Positions 1 through 8,425 of a DNA stretch of 28,393 nucleotides are shown here, piece by piece. The position numbers were made by a program, and so were the translations under genes. The stretch covers positions 1-28,393 of the forward strand of contig CAVYNB010000037.1 in NCBI GenBank assembly GCA_963769745.1, in the 5' to 3' direction. The notes beneath the pieces are model-generated. The model was not told the DNA's origin. It did no database searches and was given only the letters and a program-made list of their open reading frames with translations. The DNA is from JALORV01 sp963769745. Its GTDB lineage: Bacteria; Pseudomonadota; Gammaproteobacteria; Burkholderiales; Burkholderiaceae_F. Positions within the stretch are counted from its first letter, which is position 1; each line of letters opens with the position of its first letter.

Positions 1-1
1 G

Positions 2-477
2 GGCGAGAGCCTTGAAGGATGGCGCGCTGCGGTCGACGAGCTGGCCGGCCTGATGTCGCATCCCCAGGTCGCCGATGTCGTGGCCGATCCGAACCTGGAC
101 CACACCCAGGTCTTCGGACTGCTCACCGGGCGTCGATGAAGGCGTCCTTGCCTGCAGCCGGAACGAATTTCCTCAAGCTGCTGATCGAGAACCAGCGCCT
201 GGCGGTGCTGCCCGAAGTGGCGGCGCAATTCCGGCAACTGAAGAACCGCGCCGAAGGCGTGGCGGACTGCCTGATCGAAACGGCATTTCCACTGTCGGAT
301 GCCCAGGTCGCGGACCTGCTGGCGTCGCTCTCAAAGAAGTTCGGCCAGAAACTCAAGCCCGAAGTGCGCGTGAACGCCGGGCTCATCGGCGGCGTGCGCG
401 CGACGGTCGGCGACCAGGTACTCGACAGTTCGGTCCGCGCACGGCTCACAGAAATGCAGACGGCGCTAACTGCCTAA
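2..477 (+). pseudogene. atpH: F1 ATP synthase delta subunit, 5'-truncated and frame-broken
   Basis: This encodes the delta subunit of F1Fo ATP synthase, the peripheral-stalk protein that ties F1 to the b subunits on the cytoplasmic side. The window begins inside the gene. Reading from base 2 gives the family-like stretch LEGWRAAVDELAGLMSH, but this frame stops with TGA at 137-139. The rest of the protein continues in another frame from about base 130 to the TAA at 475-477, with the conserved C-terminal signature LIGGVRATVGDQVLDSSVRA. The break lies between about 125 and 150. It can be explained by one missing base or by two extra bases, since a short stretch in the third frame (VDEGVL) also looks plausible there. 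The stop is 29 bases before atpA, as expected in an atp operon. Because the subunit is needed for ATP synthase and its partners are intact, I read the break as more likely a sequence error than a dead gene. Confidence 0.85.
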
Positions 478-506
478 GCGGCGCCTGAATCTGTTGGAGT
501 TGAAAG

Positions 507-2048
<1,542 letters not shown>

Positions 2049-2062
2049 TCTGCTTTTGAACT

Positions 2063-2098
2063 GCGATTGAGCGCCGGGCCGCTCCCAAGCTCAATCGC
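2063..2098 (+). repeat. Hairpin element A with GCCGGGCCG-CTCCCAA loop
   Basis: A perfect 10-bp inverted repeat (GCGATTGAGC at 2063-2072, GCTCAATCGC at 2089-2098) encloses the 16-base loop GCCGGGCCGCTCCCAA (2073-2088) and is followed by CTAAC. The loop and the CTAAC tail recur in element B, while the stem sequence differs. It lies between atpA and atpG inside the operon, so it would be transcribed. It resembles a dispersed palindromic repeat, but I cannot name the family. There is no T-run, so it is not a simple terminator. Confidence 0.75.
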
Positions 2099-2126
2099 CT
2101 AACGATGGTTTTGTAGCAGTTGCATT

Positions 2127-2161
2127 GTGGTTGCGCGCCGGGCCGTCCCAAGCGCAAGCAC
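2127..2161 (+). repeat. Hairpin element B, same loop as A, different stem
   Basis: The arms GTGGTTGCGC (2127-2136) and GCGCAAGCAC (2152-2161) pair over ten positions with one G-G mismatch. They enclose the 15-base loop GCCGGGCCGTCCCAA (2137-2151), which equals the loop of element A minus one C. CTAAC follows, as in A. The start-to-start distance to A is 64 bases. Constant loop with changed but still pairing stem points to a structured RNA or protein-recognition element rather than to a plain duplicated sequence. Confidence 0.7.
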
Positions 2162-2176
2162 CTAACCGGAGTCGGA

Positions 2177-2213
2177 GGGATGCACGTGCGGCGCGAAGCG
2201 CCGCGACCATCCC
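2177..2213 (+). repeat. Composite hairpin just before atpG
   Basis: The outer arms GGGATG (2177-2182) and CATCCC (2208-2213) and inner arms GCGGCGC (2188-2194) and GCGCCGC (2198-2204) form a two-part stem with a GAA loop. A GGAGG (2174-2178) overlaps the base of the outer stem. The atpG start codon follows 13 bases after the hairpin, with no good ribosome binding site in between. It could influence translation of atpG, which is an inference from position only. Confidence 0.55.
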
Positions 2214-2226
2214 GACGAAACGAGTC

Positions 2227-3108
2227 ATGGCAGGTACCAAAGAGATCCGCCAGAAGATCAAGAGCGTGCAGAACACGCGCAAGATCACGAAGGCGATGGA
2301 AATGGTCGCGGCCTCCAAGATGCGCAAGGCGCAGGACCGGATGCGCCAGTTCCGACCGTACGGCGACAAGATCCGCAACATCGTCGCGCACCTGGCTCTG
2401 GCGAACCCGGAGTACCGGCCGCCTTTCATGCAGAAGCGCGAGTCGATGAACGGCGTCGGCATCATCCTGGTCACGACCGACAAGGGGCTGTGCGGCGGGT
2501 TGAACACCAACATCCAGCGCGCGGTGCTGCAGCGGATCAAGGAACTCGATGCGCAGGGCGTCAAGGTCCACACAACCGCGATCGGCAACCGCGGCTTCGG
2601 CTTCCTGCAGCGGCTCAACGCCAGTGTCGTGTCGCACTACGTGCAGATCGGTGACCGTCCGCATCTGGAGAAGCTGATCGGTCCAGTCAAGGCGCTGATC
2701 GACATGTACGCCGATGGACGCATCGACGCGGTCTACGTCGCCTACTCGCGCTTCGTCAACACGATGAAGCAGGAGCCGGTGATCGAGCAGCTGCTGCCGC
2801 TGTCCTATGAGAACCTGCTGCAGTCGGAAGAAGAGAAGCGCGCGTACTCCTGGGACTACATCTACGAACCGGATGCACCCGCCGTCATCGATGCGCTGCT
2901 GGTTCGCTATGCCGAGGCGCTCATTTACCAGGCGGTCGCGGAAAACATGGCGTCCGAGCAGAGCGCACGCATGGTGGCAATGAAGGCGGCGTCGGACAAC
3001 GCGAAGAAGCTGATCGAGGAACTGCAGCTCATCTACAACAAGACGCGGCAGGCCGGCATCACCAAGGAAATTTCGGAGATCGTCGGCGGCGCCGCCGCGG
3101 TGTCCTGA
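2227..3108 (+). CDS. atpG: F1 ATP synthase subunit gamma
   Basis: The gamma subunit is the rotating central shaft that couples proton flow in Fo to catalysis in F1. The product of 293 residues begins MAGTKEIRQKIKSVQNTRKI, the conserved N-terminal helix that runs up the centre of the hexamer. It ends with the matching C-terminal helix (LIEELQLIYNKTRQAGITKE), which also pairs along the shaft. The middle has the typical GVGIILVTTDKGLCGGLN segment. The reading frame is open well upstream (from 2125), but family alignment by eye places the start at ATG 2227. Ribosome binding there is unclear: the nearest GGAGG is 49 bases upstream, behind a hairpin. atpD follows after 37 bases. Confidence 0.97.
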   Translation: MAGTKEIRQKIKSVQNTRKITKAMEMVAASKMRKAQDRMRQFRPYGDKIRNIVAHLALANPEYRPPFMQKRESMNGVGIILVTTDKGLCGGLNTNIQRAVLQRIKELDAQGVKVHTTAIGNRGFGFLQRLNASVVSHYVQIGDRPHLEKLIGPVKALIDMYADGRIDAVYVAYSRFVNTMKQEPVIEQLLPLSYENLLQSEEEKRAYSWDYIYEPDAPAVIDALLVRYAEALIYQAVAENMASEQSARMVAMKAASDNAKKLIEELQLIYNKTRQAGITKEISEIVGGAAAVS

Positions 3109-3145
3109 TCGCGACCGAATTGAAAAGCAGAACCGAGGAAATCCT

Positions 3146-4589
3146 ATGAGCACCGGAGCCACCGGAACCATCGTTCAGTGCATTGGCGCAGTCGTGGACA
3201 TCGAGTTCCCGCGCGACAACGATGCCGGAGATTTACGACGCGCTCGTTCTGGAGGCGGATCCGACCAACACGCTGGTCGAGCAGGGGCTGACTTTCGAGG
3301 TGCAGCAGCAGCTCGGCGACGGCATCGTGCGCACGATTGCGATGGGCTCGTCCGACGGCTTGCGGCGCGGCATGAAGGCGAAGAACACCGGCGCCGGCAT
3401 CATGGTGCCGGTTGGCCCGGGCACGCTCGGCCGCATCATGGATGTGCTCGGCCGGCCGATCGACGAAGCCGGCCCGATCAAGTCGGATGCGAGGCGCGCG
3501 ATCCACCAGCCCGCGCCGAAATTCGATGAACTGTCGCCGTCGGTCGAACTGCTCGAGACCGGCATCAAGGTCGTCGACCTGATCTGCCCGTTTGCCAAGG
3601 GCGGCAAGATCGGTCTGTTCGGTGGCGCGGGCGTCGGCAAGACCGTCACGATGATGGAACTCATCAACAACATCGCGAAGGCCTACGGCGGCTACTCGGT
3701 GTTCGCGGGCGTCGGCGAGCGCACGCGCGAGGGCAACGACTTCTATCACGAGATGAAGGACTCGAACGTCCTCGACAAGGTCGCGATGGTGTTCGGGCAG
3801 ATGAACGAGCCCCCGGGCAACCGCCTGCGTGTCGGCCTGACGGGGCTGTCGATGGCCGAAGCGTTCCGTGACGAAGGCAAGGACATCCTGCTCTTCATCG
3901 ACAACATCTACCGCTACACGCTGGCCGGCACGGAAGTGTCGGCGCTGCTCGGGCGGATGCCGTCGGCGGTGGGCTACCAGCCGACGCTGGCCGAAGAGAT
4001 GGGGAAGCTGCAGGAACGCATCACGTCGACCAAGACCGGCTCGATCACGTCGATCCAGGCCGTGTACGTGCCGGCAGATGACCTGACCGATCCGTCGCCT
4101 GCGACCACGTTCGGCCACCTCGATGCCACCGTCGTGCTGTCGCGCGAGATTGCGTCGCTCGGCATCTATCCGTCGGTCGATCCGCTCGACTCGACCTCGC
4201 GCCAGATCGACCCGAACGTCGTCGGCGACGAGCACTACACGACCACCCGCCGCGTGCAGGCCACGCTGCAGCGCTACAAGGAACTGCGCGACATCATCGC
4301 GATCCTGGGCATGGACGAACTGTCGCCCGAGGACAAGCTCGCGGTGTCGCGCGCGCGCAAGATCCAGCGCTTCCTGTCGCAGCCGTTCCACGTGGCCGAG
4401 GTGTTCACCGGCTCGCCCGGCAAGCACGTTCCGCTGAAGGAGACGATCCGCGGCTTCAAGATGATCGTCGATGGCGAGTGCGACGCCTTCCCGGAGCAGG
4501 CGTTCTACATGGTCGGCACGATCGACGAGGCGCGCGAGAAGTTCGAGAAGATGCGCAAGGAAGAGGAAGCCAAGAAGGTCGCCGCCTAG
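3146..4589 (+). CDS. atpD: F1 ATP synthase subunit beta, one frame break near residue 25
   Basis: The beta subunit is the catalytic subunit of ATP synthase. The start at ATG 3146 gives MSTGATGTIVQCIGAVVDIE and then FPRDN, the normal beginning. The frame is lost at about 3220, and the rest (MPEIYDALVLEADPTNTLVE and onward) continues in another frame to the TAG at 4587-4589. Removing one base (the G after AAC) restores a 480-residue protein of normal length. Beyond the break it is intact, with the P-loop GGAGVGKT, the catalytic-loop region GERTREGNDFYHEM, and a normal C-terminus. A single extra base in the most conserved subunit suggests a sequence error. If genuine, the product would be truncated and non-functional. 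Confidence 0.93.
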
Positions 4590-4613
4590 GTGCGGTCGTC
4601 CTGAGGAGCCATC

Positions 4614-5033
4614 ATGGCCACAACGATCCAGGTCGACGTCGTCAGCGCCGAGGAATCGATCTTCGCCGGCGAGGCGGAGTTCGTAGCACTCCCCGGCGAG
4701 GCCGGAGAACTCGGCATCTATCCGCGTCACACCCCGCTGATCACGCGCATCAAGCCGGGCGTGGTCCGCATCAAGGTGCCGGGCAAGGATGAGCAGGAAC
4801 AGATCTTCGTCGCCGGCGGCATCCTCGAGGTGCAGCCGCACGTGGTGACGGTGCTCGCCGACACTGCGATCCGCGGTCGGGACCTTGACGAAGCCAAGGC
4901 GCGCGAAGCGCTGCAGCGGGCCGAGGATGCGCGCCGCAACGCCAACAGCGACATGGAGATCGCCAAGGCCGAAGCCGAACTATCATCAATGGCCGCCCAG
5001 ATCGCGGCGATCCGCAAGATCCGCGGCAAGTAG
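4614..5033 (+). CDS. atpC: F1 ATP synthase subunit epsilon
   Basis: The epsilon subunit binds gamma at the foot of the central stalk, and in bacteria it can inhibit ATP hydrolysis. The product of 139 residues begins MATTIQVDVVSAEESIFAGE and continues with the beta-sandwich region (ALPGEAGELGIYPRHTPLIT). It ends with the two-helix C-terminal domain (DEAKAREALQRAEDARRNAN and after). A GAGGAG precedes the ATG at 4614. It lies 24 bases after atpD and is the last gene of the operon, with a strong terminator 35 bases beyond the stop. Confidence 0.97.
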   Translation: MATTIQVDVVSAEESIFAGEAEFVALPGEAGELGIYPRHTPLITRIKPGVVRIKVPGKDEQEQIFVAGGILEVQPHVVTVLADTAIRGRDLDEAKAREALQRAEDARRNANSDMEIAKAEAELSSMAAQIAAIRKIRGK

Positions 5034-5067
5034 GTCGGCGCACATCGCGCGGCTTAGCGTGAAAACG

Positions 5068-5098
5068 GGGGCGGCTGAGGCTGCCCCTTTCTGTTTTT
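5068..5098 (+). terminator. Terminator of the atp operon
   Basis: The stem GGGGCGGC (5068-5075) pairs with GCTGCCCC (5080-5087) with one G-T pair and loop TGAG. It is followed by the T-rich run TTTCTGTTTTT. This closes the ATP synthase operon and separates it from the UspA gene. Confidence 0.88.
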
Positions 5099-5126
5099 GC
5101 TGCCGAAATACCTGGAAGGACGTCCG

Positions 5127-5564
5127 ATGTTCAACGGCACCATTCTTGTGGCGACTGACGGTTCTGTGATTTCCGAACGAGCGGTGGAAACCGCGGCCCA
5201 ACTGGCCGCGCGGGTCGGCGCCGGCCTGACGGCGGTGACCGTGGCTGCGCCCTACCCCTACAGTGCCGTCGGCGAATCGAGTGCAATTGCCGGGGCCGAC
5301 TACCAGGCGACGGTGGGCGCCGAGGCGAGTGCGCGGCTGGCTCGGGCAACGGAAATCGCGCGTCTGGCAGGGGTCGATTGCAGGACCTCGATGCAGGAGG
5401 CAACCGACGTGTTTCGCGGAGTGCTGGCGGCCGCGGACCAGACCGGCGCCGGGCTCATTGTCATGGCATCGCACGGTCGGCAGGGGCTGACCGCCCGGGT
5501 GCTCGGATCGGAAACACAGCGGCTGCTTGACCACACCCTGATTCCGGTACTCATTGTTCGTTGA
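5127..5564 (+). CDS. Universal stress protein, UspA family
   Basis: This is a single-domain UspA-type protein of 145 residues. It begins MFNGTILVATDGSVIS, the usual first strand with the ATP-contacting Asp. It ends with the nucleotide-binding motif G-R-x-G-x6-G-S at residues 117-128 (ASHGRQGLTARVLGSET), so it is predicted to be an ATP-binding Usp. An in-frame start at 5097 is possible, but ATG 5127 has GGAAGGA (5114-5120) at good spacing and gives the family start. It follows the atp terminator, so it probably has its own promoter. The next gene starts 11 bases after its stop, which suggests co-transcription. The particular stress role cannot be told from sequence. Confidence 0.9.
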   Translation: MFNGTILVATDGSVISERAVETAAQLAARVGAGLTAVTVAAPYPYSAVGESSAIAGADYQATVGAEASARLARATEIARLAGVDCRTSMQEATDVFRGVLAAADQTGAGLIVMASHGRQGLTARVLGSETQRLLDHTLIPVLIVR

Positions 5565-5575
5565 AGGAGGCAGTC

Positions 5576-6124
5576 ATGGCTGTTGTCCCTGCACGCTTCA
5601 CCGTCTGGTGGTCGACCCTGTCATCGGTCGCGGTGACGGCTTTGCTGTCGGCGTGCGGTGCTCCGACTCCGACGCCGCCTGCGGCCAGCAGCCCCGGCAC
5701 GAGCGCCGCGCCGACCAGCCCAGCTCCGGCTGCCTCGGCACCGGCGGTGGGCGGCTCCGGGGCGGTTCGATTGGCACCGCGTGATCCTGCGCTGGAGGCA
5801 TGGAAGCGCGCGGCCGCCGTGCGCATTCACCAGGTCAACCAGAAGCAGTTGTTCGAGGGCCGACCCCATCACCTGCTGCAGGCCGTCATCGTGGTCGAGG
5901 CAACGGTCGACCGCTCCGGCAATGTCGTCGGGTCCCGCGTGACGCGGTCACCCAAGATCAAGTCGCTGGACCAGATGGCGCTCGCGTCGCTGAAGGCCGC
6001 CTCCCCGCTTCCGGCGCCCCCGACGACCCTGCTGGTGCGCGGCAACCTGGTCTTCTCCGAGACCTGGCTGGTCCAGAACGACGGGCGCTTTCAGGTCCGC
6101 ACCCTGGCGCTTCCTCAGGAGTAG
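5576..6124 (+). CDS. Lipoprotein with TonB C-terminal-like domain
   Basis: The protein has 182 residues. The N-terminus has a hydrophobic signal ending in a lipobox (LLSAC, Cys27), so it should be lipid-anchored. A Pro/Ala/Ser-rich linker covers about residues 28-60. The remaining part (residues 75-182) resembles the TonB C-terminal fold: HLLQAVIVVEATVDRSGNVV, then SLDQMALASLKAASPLPAPP, then a final beta pair. Similar domains occur in proteins that are not true TonB energy transducers, and no ExbB/ExbD genes are nearby, so a TonB role is not claimed. AAGGAGG at 5564-5570 fixes the start at ATG 5576. It probably shares a transcript with the UspA gene. Confidence 0.7.
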   Translation: MAVVPARFTVWWSTLSSVAVTALLSACGAPTPTPPAASSPGTSAAPTSPAPAASAPAVGGSGAVRLAPRDPALEAWKRAAAVRIHQVNQKQLFEGRPHHLLQAVIVVEATVDRSGNVVGSRVTRSPKIKSLDQMALASLKAASPLPAPPTTLLVRGNLVFSETWLVQNDGRFQVRTLALPQE

Positions 6125-6159
6125 CAGAAACGCATCAATCCCCCGGTTCCGGCCACTGA

Positions 6160-6183
6160 AAACGCCCGTTTGAGCGGGTTTAC
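6160..6183 (+). terminator. Weak terminator-like hairpin after the lipoprotein gene
   Basis: A short GCCCG (6164-6168) / CGGGT (6175-6179) stem with loop TTTGAG is flanked by A-rich and TTT sequence. It looks like a degraded copy of the usual A-stem-T terminator. The stem is short, so confidence is low. Confidence 0.4.
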
Positions 6184-6313
6184 CAGTAGCCGAATTCGCT
6201 TTCGTGTCAACCTTCGGGCCGGCCAGACGTTGGCTGTAGCGGAGCTTGGGATCCCCGTTCGGGGCCGACCCACCCGCTCTCATCTTTAATAACCGTTCCG
6301 GGGAACTTTAGAC

Positions 6314-6616
6314 ATGAAGAAGCTGTTTGCTGTCCTGATCGCCGCCGCGTTCGCCGCTGGCTCCGCCGTCGCTGCCGACGCCAAGAAGGAAGAGAAGAAG
6401 GCTGCTGCTGATGCCAAGCCTGCTGCGGCTGCTCCTGCTGCCGCGCCGGCCGCTGCACCGGCCAAGCCCGCTGCCGCTCCGGCGAAGGCTGACGCCAAGG
6501 CTGCTCCTGCTGCCAAGCCGGCTGCTGCCCCGGCTGCCAAGCCCGCTGCTCCGGCTGCGGATGCCAAGCCGGCCGCCGCGATGGAAAAGAAGGCCGACGC
6601 TGCTCCCAAGAAGTAA
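6314..6616 (+). CDS. Ala/Lys/Pro-rich secreted protein of unknown function
   Basis: The protein has 100 residues with a clear signal peptide (MKKLFAVLIAAAFAAGSAVA, cleavage expected after residue 20 or 21). The rest is low-complexity, made almost only of Ala, Lys, Pro and Asp in repeats like KPAAAPA, ending in a basic tail. No fold is expected. GGGGA (6300-6304) precedes ATG 6314, and a very strong terminator follows, so it is a well-defined single gene. Its alanine codons are often GCT, unlike the GCG/GCC habit of neighbours, which hints at high expression. Small Lys/Ala/Pro-rich exported proteins of this kind are common in Burkholderiales, but I know of no proven role. Confidence 0.8.
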   Translation: MKKLFAVLIAAAFAAGSAVAADAKKEEKKAAADAKPAAAAPAAAPAAAPAKPAAAPAKADAKAAPAAKPAAAPAAKPAAPAADAKPAAAMEKKADAAPKK

Positions 6617-6635
6617 GCAGCAAGGATCTTTCTCG

Positions 6636-6667
6636 AAAAAGAGCAGGCCTGCGGGCCTGCTCTTTTT
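6636..6667. terminator. Strong bidirectional terminator
   Basis: AAAAAGAGCAGGCC (6636-6649) pairs perfectly with GGCCTGCTCTTTTT (6654-6667) around loop TGCG. The A and T runs make it work in both directions. It serves the secreted-protein gene on the plus strand and the DUF167 gene, whose TAA stop (6667-6669) overlaps its edge, on the minus strand. Confidence 0.92.
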
Positions 6668-6999
6668 TATCCGGGCTGCAGCTTGAGCACAACTTCGTCC
6701 GGGCTCAGCACACCGCCCGACAGTTCAATGCGCTTGTCGCGACTGCTCTCGCCTGCCGCCACGTGCAGCTGCGAAACGCGCACGCCAAGTCGTTCGGCGA
6801 TCAACTCGATGACGGCCGCATTGGCGCGCCCGTCGAGCGGCGGGGCACTGACAGCCACTTTGAGTCGGCCGCCATGCTCGCCCACCACCTGTGACCGCCG
6901 CGCACCCGGCTGGACGTGAACCGACAGGCTGATGGACTTTTCGCCGGCGCGCAGCCAGCCGGGCAGGGGCGGCGTGACAGAATCGCGGTTTGCTTTCAC
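6667..6999 (-). CDS. DUF167 / YggU-family protein
   Basis: This is a small conserved protein of 110 residues. The core ISLSVHVQPGARRSQVVGEH and AVSAPPLDGRANAAVIELIA, followed by a glycine- and lysine-containing SRDKRIELSGG, matches the DUF167 (YggU) family, whose function is not settled. The frame stays open further upstream, but homologues start near here. GTG at 6999 is chosen because GGAG lies eight bases before it on the minus strand. The start faces hemE head to head, with only 11 bases between the two start codons, so each gene's upstream signals lie inside the other gene. It shares the terminator at 6636-6667. Confidence 0.85.
   Translation of the reverse strand: MKANRDSVTPPLPGWLRAGEKSISLSVHVQPGARRSQVVGEHGGRLKVAVSAPPLDGRANAAVIELIAERLGVRVSQLHVAAGESSRDKRIELSGGVLSPDEVVLKLQPG
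6978..6988 (+). promoter_or_regulatory. Possible hemE -10 box
   Basis: CAGAAT (6978-6983) followed by CGCGG matches a pattern seen before several genes here (a -10-like hexamer followed by CGC). It lies inside the DUF167 coding region, about 28 bases before the hemE GTG. No clear -35 is seen. Confidence 0.3.
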
Positions 7000-7010
7000 C
7001 CGGCTGCTCC

Positions 7011-8093
7011 GTGAGACCTTCAAACGATACGTTGCTGCGCGCATTGCTGCGCGAACCGACCGACTACACGCCGGTGTGGCTGATGCGTCAAGCCGGCCGC
7101 TACATGGCCGAGTACAACGCAACGCGCAAGCGTGCGGGCAGCTTCCTGAAGCTCGCCAAGTCGCCGGCAATGGCCACCGAAGTCACGTTGCAGCCCGTCG
7201 ACCGGTTTCCGCTGGATGCCGCGATCCTGTTCTCCGACATCCTGACCGTGCCCGACGCAATGGGCCTGGGACTGTATTTCGCCGAAGGTGAAGGGCCCAA
7301 GTTCGAACGGCCCGTGCGGACCGAGGCGGATGTCGCCGCCCTTTCCGCTCCCGATCCGGAACTGTCGCTCGGCTACGTGATGGATGCAGTGCGCGAGATC
7401 CGCAAGGCACTCGCGAACCGCATTCCGCTGATCGGTTTTTCCGGCAGCCCGTTCACGCTTGCCTGCTACATGATCGAAGGCGGCGGATCCGACGACTTCC
7501 GCCAGATCAAGACGATGCTGTATGCGCGCCCGGACCTGCTGCATCGCATCCTGAAGGTCAACGCACGCGCCGTCGCCGATTACCTCAATGCACAGATCGC
7601 CGCGGGGGCCCAGGCCGTGATGATCTTCGACACCTGGGGTGGTGCGCTCGCTGACGGGGCTTACCAGGAGTTTTCGCTCGCCTACATGAGCGAGGTCGTT
7701 TCGCAACTTCGACGCGAGCACGAAGGTGAACGCGTTCCGAGCATCGTCTTCACCAAAGGCGGCGGCCTGTGGCTCGAACAGATCGCGGCGATCGGCTGCG
7801 ATGCGGTCGGGCTGGACTGGACCATGAACCTGGGCCAGGCGCGTCAGCGCATTGACGATCGCTGTGCGCTGCAGGGCAACCTCGATCCGATGGCCCTGTT
7901 TGCGTCGGACGAGCCACTGCGCGCGCAGGTGCGCCACGTGCTGGATGCGTTTGGTTCACCGCGCCGCAGTGATGGTCGGCTGGGAGGTCATGTCTTCAAT
8001 CTCGGGCATGGAATTTCGCAGTTCACGCCACCGGAATCGGTTGCCGTACTGGTCGACGAAGTGCATCAACACAGCCGGGCACTTCGTAGGTGA
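7011..8093 (+). CDS. hemE: Uroporphyrinogen III decarboxylase
   Basis: HemE removes four carboxyl groups from uroporphyrinogen III to give coproporphyrinogen III in haem synthesis, in the cytosol. The 360-residue product has the usual length. It shows the N-terminal signature PVWLMRQAGRY (Arg26, Arg30), the substrate-binding Asp76 in ILFSDIL, and the second signature IGFSGSPFTLACYMIEGG. The end HVFNLGHGISQFTPPESV is also conserved. GTG 7011 is preferred because MRPSNDTLLRALL matches the family start; TTG 6990 is possible. No good ribosome binding site precedes it. It supplies haem, which fits the cytochrome gene in the same window. Confidence 0.96.
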   Translation: MRPSNDTLLRALLREPTDYTPVWLMRQAGRYMAEYNATRKRAGSFLKLAKSPAMATEVTLQPVDRFPLDAAILFSDILTVPDAMGLGLYFAEGEGPKFERPVRTEADVAALSAPDPELSLGYVMDAVREIRKALANRIPLIGFSGSPFTLACYMIEGGGSDDFRQIKTMLYARPDLLHRILKVNARAVADYLNAQIAAGAQAVMIFDTWGGALADGAYQEFSLAYMSEVVSQLRREHEGERVPSIVFTKGGGLWLEQIAAIGCDAVGLDWTMNLGQARQRIDDRCALQGNLDPMALFASDEPLRAQVRHVLDAFGSPRRSDGRLGGHVFNLGHGISQFTPPESVAVLVDEVHQHSRALRR

Positions 8094-8425
8094 GTGGTCA
8101 CTGCGAAAGTGGCGTGATTTGTTGTCGGCGCTTGACTTATTCACAAAAGCGCGCTCAGCGAGAATCCATGCGGCTTCGCAGCCGATAGGCGCCGGACTCG
8201 CCCGATTCGTTGCGCTAAGTTATTGATTTGTATAAATGTTGACAGGAGTGTTACCGACGCCGAACCGAGCTGGGGTCAATTCCCACGCGGGTTTGCGACG
8301 ACTTCCCACCGTTTTTCCACAAAGTTATCCACAGGCTGGCGGATCAAAAGTGTCGGTTCATTTCAAATCAGTGAGTTACTTGTTTTACTTGAAGTCTTAG
8401 GTCAGGAATTCGGTCGGTCGACAGC
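8094..8425. other. Gene-free hemE-priA gap with DnaA-box-like sites
   Basis: This 332-base stretch has no credible gene. It is much richer in A and T than its surroundings, mainly at 8215-8245 and 8345-8410. It holds TTATTCACA (8137-8145), TTTTCCACA (8313-8321) and TTATCCACA (8325-8333), all on the plus strand. The first and third fit the DnaA-box consensus TTATNCACA; the second has one mismatch and lies 12 bases from the third. A -10-like TATAAA sits at 8231-8236. It may hold the priA promoter under DnaA control or an origin-like element. Confidence 0.6.

Noticed and set aside
3144..4841. Long open frame on the minus strand across atpD and atpC
   Set aside because: It is antisense to well-recognised ATP synthase genes, is Arg/His/Asp-rich, and results from GC-rich third positions on the plus strand.
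8239..8244. TTGACA as a -35 for priA
   Set aside because: No acceptable -10 lies 16-18 bases downstream.
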